Below, piece after piece: positions 1-9,453 of a stretch of 64,000 nt of DNA; within the stretch, counting starts at the first letter, position 1; every line of letters begins with the position of its first letter. The notes under the pieces are model-generated. The model had not been told where the DNA came from. It was given only the letters and a program-made list of their open reading frames with translations, and made no database searches. The stretch is from a bacterium (GTDB taxonomy: Bacteria > Desulfobacterota > Binatia > HRBIN30 > CADEER01), in assembly GCA_019637795.1 (NCBI GenBank), contig JAHBUY010000002.1, positions 372,001 to 436,000 on the forward strand, in the 5' to 3' direction. Made by a program: the position numbers and the translations under genes.

Positions 1-2712
1 CAGCAGTGGCGTGCGCCCGACGGCGCGCAGCAGCGCCCGCAGCCGCTGCCAGACGAGGAAGAACCGGCATCCGGCGACTCCCACTGCGTACACGAGGCCG
101 ACGAAGACGAACCGGGCCGCGTCGGCCCACTGCGGGTTCAGGGCGCGAACGTTCGACTGCACCGCCCAGACGGCGATCGCGGCGGGTATCATCGCCACCA
201 GGTACGGTGCGATGCGGTCGGCGGTCCACGGCGATCCCGCCTCGCCGAGGGCCTGGCGCAGGCGATCCTCCAACGGCTCGAACGGGGTGTCGCGCACCAC
301 CGCCGCCATGCTCCGCGCGTGCTGCAGCAGTTGTTGCCGCCGCGCCGCGCCGTAGGTGAGCAGCAGCGCGCACACGGCCAGCCACGCCGTCGGCACGAGC
401 GGCGACAGGCCGCTGCGGAAATCCAACGCCCGCGCCAGCGCGGCGCCGACGACGTCGTGGCTGGTGGCGGCGGTGGCGGCATGTGCGGCGTTCCCGCCGA
501 CCAGGGCCAGCCAGGTCTGAAGCTCGCCCCGCCGCGGATCGAAGCGCGTCGCATTCACCGCCAGGCAATAGAGCGCCGGCGCCAGTAGGGCCCCGAACCA
601 CGCCGCGGCGAGCGCGATGCGGCGGTCGAGCACGGGAACGGGAGACAGCACCCAGCGCAGCGTCGAGGAGTGCCCCCACGGGAGCCAAGCCTTCGGTAAC
701 AGCAGGTACAGCGTGACGGCCATCAGCGCCGCCCACGCCAGCGCGGTAACGGCGAAGGGCGAGCGCGGCGCCTGCCCGATGTTCAGGGTTGGCCCGGCTG
801 CCCCCTCGCAGCCGTCGGCGGCCGGCGGCGATGCCGGCTTGATCAACGGCGACCAGAGGAAGTTCCGGGCCGCCGAGCCGCGCAGGCTGGCCTCGTCGCG
901 GGGATCGCGCCAGTGGATCGGCCAGAACTCGCCGTTGCCGACGGCGCTGATCCACAGGTAGGGGCCGCCCGTGTCGTCGCCCCGCAGGCGATAGTCAATC
1001 ATGTTGCCAACGATCGTCGCCGCCGCGTCGCGATCTTCCTCCGCCAACGCCAGCTCCGCCAGCGCCGCCAGCGCGGCGTTGTACGTCGCCTGCTGGCCGT
1101 GGGCCGCGAAGGGCAGCACGATGTCGCGGCTCTGGGTCGCGGTGGTCAACGGGTAGCTGCTCGCGACCCACATGCCGTCGAGGTCGCGCAGCCAGCGCGG
1201 GTGCAGGTACGTGACGTCGGCGAGCAGCGTGTACAACTGCACGTCGGGCAGCTCGCGTTTGATCTGCCGCGCCAGGAAGAGCTTGTCGCGCGTGTCAGAG
1301 CCGAGAATGCCGACGAACGCGACGTTGCGGCGACGCAGGTCGGCGAGCACGGTCGAGAGCTGCAGATCGGCGGTGTTGGCGGAATCCGCCGCCGCGAATA
1401 CCGGTGGCACGTCGCGGCGCTGCTGGCCGTCGTCGAAGGCGAGGGTCAGCGACGAGCGGGCACGGCTGTTCAGCGTCTTCTCGTCCGCCAGCAGGCCGGC
1501 CTCCGCCCACGCCGAGCGCGCCTGCGCCAGGTGCAATGGATAGGGCACGCGCAACGGCGACCTTCGTGTCGTGGCTGGCGGGTTCTGTTGCCGCCCCGGA
1601 CAGTTCGCCGACCCGCGGCCCGTGGCGCCGTACGCCGTGCCGGCCTCGTAGAAGAGCACGGTGTTGTCGGCGCTGGCGCCATGGTCGGCGAGGAACTGCT
1701 CCATCGCGCACTGCGTCGCCCGCGACGACCAACTGAGGGCGCGGAAGCGGGTGGCGCACTGACCATCGCAATCCGCGCTGTTGAGACGCTGCGGCAGGTT
1801 CTCAGCCGTGGCGCCGGCACTGAACAGGCTGATCCTCTGGCGGTTCGTCGCGGTCGACTTCTCGCACTCATTCTCCTTCTCCTGGCCGCTGGCTGCGGTC
1901 GGCCATTCGCCTGGCGTCGCGCCCCCGCGCCGCCAGCGTTCGATCGCATTCCTCATCGTCGGCGCCGAGCCCGAGAACGAGGGTCCGACGATGGCGATCG
2001 GCTTGGCGGGACCGCCGAGCGCCGCCGCGGTGTCGAGCGCGACCTGCAGGGCGGCGCCGTGGACGCCGCTGGTGGCGGTTTCACCGACCAGCAGCACCAG
2101 CAGGGCGCGATCCGGTTTGATGTCGTCGCGGAGCCCGCGGCGCGGGCGCTCGCAGTCATCTGCAGCGTCCAGCAGGGCGTGCTCCGGCTCCCTGCCGTCG
2201 CGGAACAGCAGGGCGCCGGGGCGCTCGCGGTACCCCGCGGCAGCGGACGCGGACGAGAGCTTCACTTCGCGTCCGTCGACCGCGATCCGAGCGCTCAGCG
2301 CCTCCGGCTGCCCGCTCGTCGACCAGGGCAGGCGGTAGCGGTCCAGCGTGTATCCCGCCGCTGAGGCGGCGAGCACGAATGCCTCGACCGATTCGTCGAA
2401 GGTGATCGCCATGTGCGAATCGTTGGGATCGGCGACGGTGGCGATGATGACGCTCGAACGCGTCGTTTTGAACCTCTCCTGCAGGTCTCGCTGCTCCGGC
2501 TTGGCGGGGCCGAGGACCCAGGACTCATCCAGGTCCCAGAGCTCGCGCAGCAGCGTGACGACGTCGGCGGAGCTCTCGCCGCTGGCGGTGGACGCGGCCT
2601 TGCCGGCGACCTTCTTCTGCGCCCCGCCCGGCGCCGTGGCCGAGGGCGCGATGGCGAAGGCGCCGATGACGAGCATGGCGACGAGCAGGACGAGTGAGCG
2701 GTCGTTCCCCAT
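1..2712 (-). CDS. Large membrane protein with substrate-binding-like periplasmic region (3' end outside window)
   Basis: This frame is open from an ATG at 2712 to the left edge (904 codons read) with no stop. The start is fixed by a strong Shine-Dalgarno site, AGGAGG, seven bases upstream. Residues 1-25 form a signal or anchor segment (MGNDRSLVLLVAMLVIGAF). A long soluble part of about 580 residues follows. It has motifs resembling periplasmic branched-chain amino-acid binding folds (IAIVGPSFSGSAPTM; LFSAGATAEN), which is a weak resemblance. From about residue 640 there are at least five membrane segments. The long opposite-strand frame here is a high-GC shadow. Function is not recognised; a membrane-tethered sensor or binding protein is a guess. 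It is divergent from the gene at 3040. Confidence 0.72.
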   Translation of the reverse strand, partial: MGNDRSLVLLVAMLVIGAFAIAPSATAPGGAQKKVAGKAASTASGESSADVVTLLRELWDLDESWVLGPAKPEQRDLQERFKTTRSSVIIATVADPNDSHMAITFDESVEAFVLAASAAGYTLDRYRLPWSTSGQPEALSARIAVDGREVKLSSASAAAGYRERPGALLFRDGREPEHALLDAADDCERPRRGLRDDIKPDRALLVLLVGETATSGVHGAALQVALDTAAALGGPAKPIAIVGPSFSGSAPTMRNAIERWRRGGATPGEWPTAASGQEKENECEKSTATNRQRISLFSAGATAENLPQRLNSADCDGQCATRFRALSWSSRATQCAMEQFLADHGASADNTVLFYEAGTAYGATGRGSANCPGRQQNPPATTRRSPLRVPYPLHLAQARSAWAEAGLLADEKTLNSRARSSLTLAFDDGQQRRDVPPVFAAADSANTADLQLSTVLADLRRRNVAFVGILGSDTRDKLFLARQIKRELPDVQLYTLLADVTYLHPRWLRDLDGMWVASSYPLTTATQSRDIVLPFAAHGQQATYNAALAALAELALAEEDRDAAATIVGNMIDYRLRGDDTGGPYLWISAVGNGEFWPIHWRDPRDEASLRGSAARNFLWSPLIKPASPPAADGCEGAAGPTLNIGQAPRSPFAVTALAWAALMAVTLYLLLPKAWLPWGHSSTLRWVLSPVPVLDRRIALAAAWFGALLAPALYCLAVNATRFDPRRGELQTWLALVGGNAAHAATAATSHDVVGAALARALDFRSGLSPLVPTAWLAVCALLLTYGAARRQQLLQHARSMAAVVRDTPFEPLEDRLRQALGEAGSPWTADRIAPYLVAMIPAAIAVWAVQSNVRALNPQWADAARFVFVGLVYAVGVAGCRFFLVWQRLRALLRAVGRTPLL

Positions 2713-3039
2713 CGGACGCCTCCTGTGGTGTGAGAGCGCCTTCTGGTAATCGATGCGGCCGCGGGGCGACAATTCGGACTTCCCCTGATCGGGTTTTCCC
2801 CCAGCCCGCGGGCACCCCTACCTGCGGGTCCCGCCTGGGCCCGCTCCCACGCGGCGATATCCCGCGAGCGATCCGCGGGCTCCCGTCGCCGTGTCCGGGC
2901 GGCGGTCGTGATGTTGCCGCGTCGGGCGGCCGCGCGGGAGCGCGGCCCTCCAGATCGGCCGAGGCCGAGGCGGCGGCGGCCGGACCGGCGCCGTCACCGG
3001 TTGTCTGATCGCGCCGCCTGCCGTAGTGCTGTTCGCGTG
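2713..3039. other. Divergent intergenic region
   Basis: These 327 bases separate two divergent genes. Next to 2712 lies the Shine-Dalgarno of the leftward gene. I see no convincing -35/-10 pair, hairpin or RNA gene in the rest. Confidence 0.6.
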
Positions 3040-4386
3040 ATGCGCGCATGGGTGGTGGTGGCGGTGGTGCTGGCGGCGGGGTCGGCGCGGGCGACCTGCC
3101 CTGGCGATTGCAACGGCGACGGCGCGGTGACGATTCCCGAGGTGGTCACGGTCGTCAACATCGCGCTCGGCAGCCTGCCGCTGTCGGCCTGTCCGGCGGC
3201 GGATGCGGGCGGTGACGGCAGCGTCGGCATCGGCGACGCGATCCTCGCCGCGCAGGCGGCGCTCGCCGGCTGCCCGGAGCCGCCGGAGCTCTGTCCGACG
3301 ATCCCGGTGGCCACCGACAGCGGCGCCACCGTGCTCTCCGGACCCGGCCTGCTGGTGCAGCCCGGCGGCGCCTTCGCGGTCGCCAGCGGCCGCACCGTGG
3401 TCAGCGGCGGCGCCCAGTCGCAGGCGCAGGGCGAGGTGCACGTGTACCGCTACAGCGCCGGCGACGTGCTGCTCGGCGACACGCTGCTCGCCCGGCGCCA
3501 GCAGGTGATCCGCGCGCCGGCGCTCGCCGCGCTGCCCAACGGCGGCGGCATGGCGGCGTGGGGCGAGGCGAGCCCGCGCCAGTTCCAGTCGCCGATCACC
3601 CGCCTCGCGCTGCGCCGCTTCGGCGCCAACGGCAACCCGCTGGGCGGCGTCGCCCTGGCGGCGAGCGCCGCCTCCGGCCACACCTTCAATCCGCCCAGCC
3701 TGTCGGCCGACCCGTCGGGCAATGCCCTGATCGCCTGGATGGATCTCCAGGACAGCGGCGCCTTCCAGGCGATGGCGCGCCAGCAGCGGCCCTCCGGCCT
3801 GGCGGCGCCGCTGGCGCTGAATTGCTTCGGCGATCCGGTGGCGCTGGCCAACGGCTCCCGGCTCGGCGCGGTGTGCGTCGCCTTCGACGTGCGGCCGGCG
3901 CAGCAGATCGCGCTGCGCGCCTTCGCGCTGGCGCAGGGAGCGATCGTGCCGCTGTTCGACTTCGCCTCGGCGGCGTCGCCGTTCAGCAGCGTCGCCGCCG
4001 CCGCCACGAGCGACCGCATCGCCGCCGTGTGGCGACAGCCGCTCGCCGGCAGCAGCCGCAGCCGGCTGATCGCCCAGGTCGTCGCCAGCGACGGCACCCC
4101 GATCGCCGGCCCGCTCGAGATCGCCACCACTCTGCAAACCACGGCACCGCCGGCGGTCGCCGTGCAGCCCGACGGCGGCTTCGCGGTCGCCTACGGCGAG
4201 AACCCATTGCTGCTGCGTCGCTTCGCCGCCGACGGCAGTTCGCTCGGCCAGCCGCTGCCGATCGCCGACACGTTCATCGACGATCTCGCGCTCGCCAGCG
4301 ATGCCGCCGGCGATCTCGTCATCGCCTGGCGCTGGCAGAACATCTACGCCCGCCGGATCCCGGCGCCGGGGACGCCCTGCCCGTAG
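3040..4386 (+). CDS. Secreted dockerin-like repeat protein with beta-propeller-like body
   Basis: The product has 448 residues. Residues 1-18 are a signal peptide (MRAWVVVAVVLAAGSARA), which fixes the start at 3040 rather than at an Arg-rich in-frame extension. Mature protein opens with CPGDCNGDGAVTIPEV and a second copy, GGDGSVGIGDAILAAQAAL. These are two EF-hand-like calcium loops as in type I dockerins, each followed by a helix, with paired cysteines. The remaining 370 residues are short beta-rich repeats of a kelch/propeller style. Dockerin-like dyads of this exact style are frequent in Binatota exported proteins. Here they sit at the N-terminus, the reverse of cellulosomal enzymes. Ligand and partner are unknown. 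Confidence 0.75.
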   Translation: MRAWVVVAVVLAAGSARATCPGDCNGDGAVTIPEVVTVVNIALGSLPLSACPAADAGGDGSVGIGDAILAAQAALAGCPEPPELCPTIPVATDSGATVLSGPGLLVQPGGAFAVASGRTVVSGGAQSQAQGEVHVYRYSAGDVLLGDTLLARRQQVIRAPALAALPNGGGMAAWGEASPRQFQSPITRLALRRFGANGNPLGGVALAASAASGHTFNPPSLSADPSGNALIAWMDLQDSGAFQAMARQQRPSGLAAPLALNCFGDPVALANGSRLGAVCVAFDVRPAQQIALRAFALAQGAIVPLFDFASAASPFSSVAAAATSDRIAAVWRQPLAGSSRSRLIAQVVASDGTPIAGPLEIATTLQTTAPPAVAVQPDGGFAVAYGENPLLLRRFAADGSSLGQPLPIADTFIDDLALASDAAGDLVIAWRWQNIYARRIPAPGTPCP

Positions 4387-4399
4387 CGCTGGGCCACCG

Positions 4400-4470
4400 G
4401 GAACACCAATGACCACGAAGGAACACGAAGCGCTTGGTGTTCCGTCCCGTCATCGGTGTTCTTCGTGTTT
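4400..4470. repeat. Intergenic inverted repeat of GAACACGAAG type
   Basis: A perfect 10-base arm GGAACACCAA (4400-4409) is mirrored by TTGGTGTTCC (4434-4443). A second arm, CATCGGTGTTCTTCGTGTTT at 4451-4470, mirrors the same left half with mismatches. It lies between two rightward genes and could fold as RNA. It resembles dispersed ACCACGAAGGAACACGAAG-type intergenic repeats. There is no T-run, so a terminator role is unproven. Confidence 0.6.
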
Positions 4471-4484
4471 CTGATCCGCGACCG

Positions 4485-5348
4485 ATGTGGCGTCCCGAGG
4501 ACATCTTCCTTCCCGCCGCGAGCGGGCGCGGAACGGTGCAGGTCACCTGGCTCGGCACGGCGGGATTCGCGATCGAGCACCGCGACCACGTGCTCCTGCT
4601 CGATCCGTACCTGACCCGCGCCTCGCTCTCCCGCTGCCTGCTCGCGCCGCTACGCGCCGATGCGGCGCTGGCCCGCCGGGTGACGCCGCGCGCCGACGCC
4701 ATCGTGCTCTCCCACACCCACTTCGATCACGCCCTCGACGCGCCGCTGATCGCCCACCAGACCGGGGCGCGGGTCTTCGGCTCGCGCTCGGCGCTGCACC
4801 TGTGCCGCGCCCACGGCGTGCCCGAGGCGCAGCTCGCGTGCGTCGAGCCCGCCGCCGGCGGCGCGCCGCAGCGCGCCGAGGTGGGTCCCTTCCGGCTGCG
4901 CTTCTGGCCGAGCGCGCACTCGGCGTTGTTGCTCGGGCGGGTGCCCTTCCCGGGTGAGATCGCCGACTGCACCGACGTCCCGTTGCGCGCCGAGGGGTAC
5001 CGCTGCGGCGCGGTGTTCGGGCTCGAGATCGAGGTCGGCGGCCGCCGGCTGTTCCACGTCGGCAGCGCCGAGCTGGTCGAGCGCGGCTGGCGCGTCGGCG
5101 CCGTCGATCTGGTCCTCGCCTGCGTCGCGGGATGGACCGCCAGCGAGCGCTATCCCGAACGGCTGCTGGCGGCGCTGTCGCCCGGCATGGTGCTGCTCCA
5201 CCACTGGGACAACTTCCTGCGCGGCCTCGACCGCGGCGTCCAGGCCCTGCCGGCGATCCGCATGCCGCGCCTCGTCGACCGACTGCGCGCCGCGGCCCCG
5301 ACGGTCCCGGTCGGCGCGCTGCCGCTGCTCGGCTCGCTGCGCCTCTGA
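4485..5348 (+). CDS. MBL-fold metallo-hydrolase
   Basis: The product has 287 residues from the ATG at 4485 (MWRPEDIFLP). An in-frame start 51 bases earlier would lie inside the inverted repeat. The metallo-beta-lactamase fold is shown by VTWLGTAGFAIEH, the LLDPYLTR strand and the metal motif SHTHFDHALDAP (HxHxDH). Later histidines (WPSAHSALL, VGSAELVERG, LLHHWDNF) fit the remaining ligands. The layout is closest to the UlaG/YtnP-like branch, which hydrolyses lactones or phosphoesters. The substrate cannot be told. It probably acts in the cytoplasm, since there is no signal peptide. Confidence 0.85.
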   Translation: MWRPEDIFLPAASGRGTVQVTWLGTAGFAIEHRDHVLLLDPYLTRASLSRCLLAPLRADAALARRVTPRADAIVLSHTHFDHALDAPLIAHQTGARVFGSRSALHLCRAHGVPEAQLACVEPAAGGAPQRAEVGPFRLRFWPSAHSALLLGRVPFPGEIADCTDVPLRAEGYRCGAVFGLEIEVGGRRLFHVGSAELVERGWRVGAVDLVLACVAGWTASERYPERLLAALSPGMVLLHHWDNFLRGLDRGVQALPAIRMPRLVDRLRAAAPTVPVGALPLLGSLRL

Positions 5349-5612
5349 GGCGGCGCCGCGCCGCCGGCGTCCGGCCCTGCGAACCGCCGCAGCGCCTGCC
5401 GCGTCAGGCGACGCGGCGGACGCCTCGCCGCAGCAGGATTTCTGATGCCACCCATTCGCAGACGGCGCGGCGCGGGCCATTCGCCGCGGAATTTCGCTCG
5501 AACGCGAAAATCGTTGTTGCGGGCGCTCCGCTCGTCAGGTAGCAGCGCACGCGCGTTGCGGGAGCGCAACGACGACGCCGCCGCGAATGGTGGTTCGGAT
5601 CGGAGACGACAA

Positions 5613-7892
5613 ATGGTGTACGGGGCGGCAGTTCGATGGACCGTTGCGCTCGCGGCGGGCGTGGTGCTGTGGGGCGCGGGCGGGGCGGCGGCGCAGATCA
5701 CGGCGGATCCGCAGTGCGCGACCATTCCGCAGACCTCGACGAACTACGCGCTCAGCGTCATGCTGCCGAAGTTCGACGCGTCGCTCGGCACCCTGACGGT
5801 GGTGAAGCTGACCCTCGAGGGCACGCTGGTGCAGACGATCAAGATGGAGAGCACCGACAGCTCGCCGCAGACGGTCACCGGCACCGGCAGTGGCACGATC
5901 AGCGTGACGCTGCCGACGCCGACGGCGTTCAGCGTCTCGCCGGTGAATGCCGTCACCCACATGTACAGCGCCTTCGACGGCACGGTCGACTTCATGCCGC
6001 CCTCGGGCAGCACCGACAGCGGACTGACCAATACCAAGACGGCGACCATCGCATCGTACACGCCGGTCAGCGACTTCGTCGGCAGCGGCAGCATCACCCT
6101 GCCGGTCGGCGCCACCGGCAGCTTCTCGACCGGCGGCGCCGGCAATGTCATCACCCAGGTGACGACCACCGCCGGCGCCACGGTGTGCGTGCAGTACACC
6201 TACGTGCCGCCGACCCCCACGGCCACCGTCACCCTCACCCGCACCTCGACGGCGACCCGCACGGTGACCACCACGCCGACGATCACGCCGACGACCACGG
6301 TGACGCTGACCCCCTCGATCACTCCGACGCCGGCGAGCACCCTCACGCCCACGCACACCCGCACGCCGAGTCACACCGGCACGGTCACCAACACGCCGAC
6401 CATCACCCTGACGCCCACCATCACCAACACGCCCGCGAGCACGGCGACGCGAACGGCGACGCGCACGGCTTCCAGCACGCCAACCGCGTCGTTGACCGCG
6501 ACGGCCACCAGTACCCGCACGGTCAGCCAGACGCCGACGGTGAGCGGGACCGCGACCGCCACCGGGACCATCACCTCGACCCCGACCGCCACCCCCTTCT
6601 CGACCATCGTCCTCTGCGACGAGAAGGCGCTCACCGCCACCGACTGGAGCGACACGCTGACGATCGGTCAGTTCGATCCGGCCGTCGGCACCCTCGTCAA
6701 CATCAAGATCACGGTCGAGGGCGCCATCGAGCAGAACGTCAAGCTCGAGAACCTCGACGCCACGGCGGTCACGGTGGGCGTCACCGGCGGCGCGACGATC
6801 ACCCTCACCACGCCCGACATGGCGCACGTGATCGCGCTGCCCACCTACACCCAGAGCTACAACCTGGCCGCCTACGACGGCACGTTCGACTTCCAGCCGC
6901 CCTCCGGCATCACGGCGCCGACGCAGACCGCGTCGGACACCGCCACCGAGGCGTCCTACACGCCGCTCGCCGACTTCATCGGCACCGGCACGGTCAGCAT
7001 GCCGGTGACCGCCAAGGCCAACTTCCAGGCCAACGGCGCCGGCAACCTCGCGACCCAGGTCGCGACGACCGCCAGCGCGGTGGTGTGCGCCGCCTACACC
7101 TATCTTCCCCCGACGCCGACGCCGACGGCGACCAACACCGCCACCAGCACCGCGACGCCCACCGCCTCGGCGAGCGCGACGCCGACGTTCACGCCGACCT
7201 GGACCGCGACGCAGACCGAGGCGGCCACGCCGACCTCGAGCGCGACGCAGACCCAGGCGGACACGGCGACGGCGACGCGGACCGCGACCGCGACCTCCAC
7301 GGCGACGGCAACCTCCACGACGACCGGCACGGCCACCGCGACGGCGACGTCCACGGCCACGGGCACCGCCACCGCGACGGGGACGCCGACGCAGACGGCG
7401 ACGCCCGCCGGCACCGTGCAGCTCGGACTGACCAAGGAGCTGGCTGGCCCGATCGTCACTGGCCGCACGGCGACGTACCTGATCACCGTCCGCAACCAGG
7501 GAACGCGCGCCACCGTCAGCTCGGTGGTGGTGACCGACACCCTGCCCAACGGCCTGACGCTGCTCTCGGTCAGCGGCGCGGGGTGGAACTGCGCCGCCTC
7601 GAGCCCGCCGTCCTCGGTCTCCTGCACCTACGCCGCCAGCATTCCGGCCCAGTCCGCGGCGCCGCCGATCACGCTGGAGACCCAGGTCACCTTTCCGGCC
7701 GGCACGGAGATCGTCAACACCGCCACGGCGAGCGGCGGCGGCGGCGACCAGCCGGCCACCGGCGGCAGCTCGGGCCTGGTCTCGAACGTCGCCCCCGCGC
7801 CGGCGATGACCGCGCTTGGCGGCGGCTTCGCGCTCGCGACGTTGATCGGCATCGCGGCCCGACGCTGGCGCGCGGCGCGGCGGCGAGGGTAG
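5613..7892 (+). CDS. Surface protein: two anchor-E-like domains, Thr-rich linkers, DUF11 domain, C-terminal anchor
   Basis: The product has 759 residues; the ATG at 5613 follows a GGAGAC site and begins a signal peptide ending ...GGAAAQ. Residues about 25-195 and 330-492 are two copies of one beta domain resembling choice-of-anchor E (shared YSAFDGTVDFMPPSG / YNLAAYDGTFDFQPPSG and YTPxxDFxGxG). Each copy is followed by a Thr/Pro/Ala linker of over 100 residues (repeated TPT, TAT). Residues about 605-725 are a DUF11 domain (LTKELAGPIVTGRTATYLI). The end, PAPAMTALGGGF plus hydrophobic stretch plus RRWRAARRRG, looks like a PEP-CTERM-type sorting tail. It is presumably exported and cell-surface bound. 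Confidence 0.8.
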   Translation: MVYGAAVRWTVALAAGVVLWGAGGAAAQITADPQCATIPQTSTNYALSVMLPKFDASLGTLTVVKLTLEGTLVQTIKMESTDSSPQTVTGTGSGTISVTLPTPTAFSVSPVNAVTHMYSAFDGTVDFMPPSGSTDSGLTNTKTATIASYTPVSDFVGSGSITLPVGATGSFSTGGAGNVITQVTTTAGATVCVQYTYVPPTPTATVTLTRTSTATRTVTTTPTITPTTTVTLTPSITPTPASTLTPTHTRTPSHTGTVTNTPTITLTPTITNTPASTATRTATRTASSTPTASLTATATSTRTVSQTPTVSGTATATGTITSTPTATPFSTIVLCDEKALTATDWSDTLTIGQFDPAVGTLVNIKITVEGAIEQNVKLENLDATAVTVGVTGGATITLTTPDMAHVIALPTYTQSYNLAAYDGTFDFQPPSGITAPTQTASDTATEASYTPLADFIGTGTVSMPVTAKANFQANGAGNLATQVATTASAVVCAAYTYLPPTPTPTATNTATSTATPTASASATPTFTPTWTATQTEAATPTSSATQTQADTATATRTATATSTATATSTTTGTATATATSTATGTATATGTPTQTATPAGTVQLGLTKELAGPIVTGRTATYLITVRNQGTRATVSSVVVTDTLPNGLTLLSVSGAGWNCAASSPPSSVSCTYAASIPAQSAAPPITLETQVTFPAGTEIVNTATASGGGGDQPATGGSSGLVSNVAPAPAMTALGGGFALATLIGIAARRWRAARRRG

Positions 7893-8310
7893 CTTCGATG
7901 GGGCAATGGAGACTCGACGCGCAGACGCGAAGACCTGATCCCAGGATGAGGGGGCCTGGCGTTCGCCGCCGGACGCCGATTGCGGTTGGCATTGGCGAAC
8001 CGCGCGACCGGCTCCGATTCTCTGCGTCCCTCGACGCTCTTGCGCCTCCGCGTTGATCCTCCTCTGTCAAGACCACGGCTGGCTTCGATGCCAGTGGGGG
8101 AGGGTTGCGTTCAGCCGGCACGCACGCGCGCCGAGGCGGAGACACGCGGGCTGTGATTGCCGAGCTGCGGGCAACCTGGGGACCGCGCTGCCTGCTGGCT
8201 GCGGAATTCGACGACCTGCTTGTCCACCTGACGGCGCTTCCCGCCGCGCGCCGTGGCGCGACGGCTGAGGCCGGCGATGCGGCGGCGGCATCGCGCCGCG
8301 CCGCCGCTGC
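7893..8310. other. Convergent intergenic region with degenerate repeats
   Basis: These 418 bases lie between convergent genes. They contain GACGCGCAGACGCGAAG near 7915 and its rough mirror, TCTGCGTCCCTCGACGCTCTTGCGCCTCCGCG, near 8020-8052. This is the same broad family of intergenic inverted repeats seen at 38.0 and 43.9 kb. No gene is convincing here. Confidence 0.5.
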
Positions 8311-9453
8311 TCAGCGCGGCGCGGCGGCCTGGCGCAGCAAGCGGTCCCATGCCGTTCGCTCGCGCTCGAGGGTGAGCGACTCGGCGACCCGCCGCGCGCC
8401 GGCGGCGAGGCGTTGGCGCAGGCCGGCGTCGGCGTCGAGCGTTTCGAGCCCGCTGCGCAGCGCCGCCGGCGTCCACGCCGGCAGAACGTAGGCGCTCTCG
8501 CCGTGCGTGAACAGGTCGGCCATCGCGCCGACCCGGGTGCAGAGGATCGCGCGGCCGGCGGCGGCCGCCTCGAGCACGGCATTGGGACAGCCGTCGGCCA
8601 GGCTCGGCGCGACGAAGACGTCGAGGGTCTCGAGCGCGTTCAGCGCCTCCGCGCGCGGCAACGGACCGCGGATCGCGACTCCATGGGCGCCGGGATCGGT
8701 GCAACTCCTGACGAAGGCGCCGAAGAGGCGCACCCGATCGCGCAACGCCGGGGCATCGGCGACGGCGCGCAGCAGCAGCTCGATGCCTTTCTTCGGCTGG
8801 AAGAATCCGACCGCGCCGAACAGCGGCGCGCGCGCCGCCGGCGGCCGCCAGCGGCGCTGCAGGATTTCCGGCTCGACGCCGTTGTGAATGATGGCGGTCG
8901 GCGGCATCACCGGCGCCGCGGCGCGCGCCAGGGACTCGAGGTCGCGGGCGACGAAGGTGGCGGCGCGCGCCACCCGCAGGCAGTGCTGCAACAGCGGCAG
9001 CCAGCGGGCGTCGTGCAGGTTGCGGCCGGCGTCGTTGCCGCGGAAGCCGAGGACGAGCGGGACGTCGCGCTGGCTGGCGACCAGCGCGCTCGGGTACCCG
9101 GCGGCGGACGGAAACAGCGAGACGATGATCTCCGGCCGGTGCTCGTCGGCGAGCTGGGTGAGGCGCAGGTAGGCGCTCTCCAGCCGGCGCGCGGTCGTCC
9201 GCAGCTCCTCGGGTAGGGCGGCGGTGAGGATGTCGGCGTGCGGGATCAGCTCCAGGGTCACGCCGGCGCGGTCGAGCGTCGTCCGCTCCGCCGGCACCTG
9301 CGCGTCCTCGCGGTAGGGGCCGGCGCCGTCGAACACGACCACCGTCACGTCGTGGCCGAGCCGCGCCAGGCCGTCGGTGATGCGCGCCACGGAGAGCGCG
9401 AGACCGCCGCGGTGCAGGTGGGCGTGCTCCGGGGTGGTGACGAGGATCCTCAT
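8311..9453 (-). CDS. Family 4-like glycosyltransferase
   Basis: The product has 380 residues with a GT-B fold. The N-terminal Rossmann half begins MRILVTTPEHAHLHRGGLALSVARI, with a Gly-Gly loop for the donor. The C-terminal half has GAVGFFQPKKGIELLLRAV and the nucleotide-sugar region DVFVAPSLADGCPNAVLEAAAAG, the usual EX7E-type site of GT4 enzymes. It should move a sugar from a nucleotide-activated donor to a glycan or lipid acceptor at the inner membrane face. It is the last gene of a leftward cluster of glycosyltransferases. Donor and acceptor cannot be told. Confidence 0.88.
   Translation of the reverse strand: MRILVTTPEHAHLHRGGLALSVARITDGLARLGHDVTVVVFDGAGPYREDAQVPAERTTLDRAGVTLELIPHADILTAALPEELRTTARRLESAYLRLTQLADEHRPEIIVSLFPSAAGYPSALVASQRDVPLVLGFRGNDAGRNLHDARWLPLLQHCLRVARAATFVARDLESLARAAAPVMPPTAIIHNGVEPEILQRRWRPPAARAPLFGAVGFFQPKKGIELLLRAVADAPALRDRVRLFGAFVRSCTDPGAHGVAIRGPLPRAEALNALETLDVFVAPSLADGCPNAVLEAAAAGRAILCTRVGAMADLFTHGESAYVLPAWTPAALRSGLETLDADAGLRQRLAAGARRVAESLTLERERTAWDRLLRQAAAPR

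Noticed and set aside
913..2364. A 483-codon + strand open frame at the left edge
   Set aside because: It is opposite a minus-strand frame open over 904 codons that has a strong ribosome site, a signal peptide and membrane helices.
2818..4416. A 532-codon open frame on the - strand opposite the dockerin-like gene
   Set aside because: Low-complexity Arg/Gly/Ala translation; the + strand has signal peptide and calcium loops.
6200..7420. Repeated short motifs as a possible CRISPR or microsatellite array
   Set aside because: They are the coding repeats of the Thr/Pro linkers. Spacing is irregular, there is no constant repeat with unique spacers, and the frame stays open throughout.
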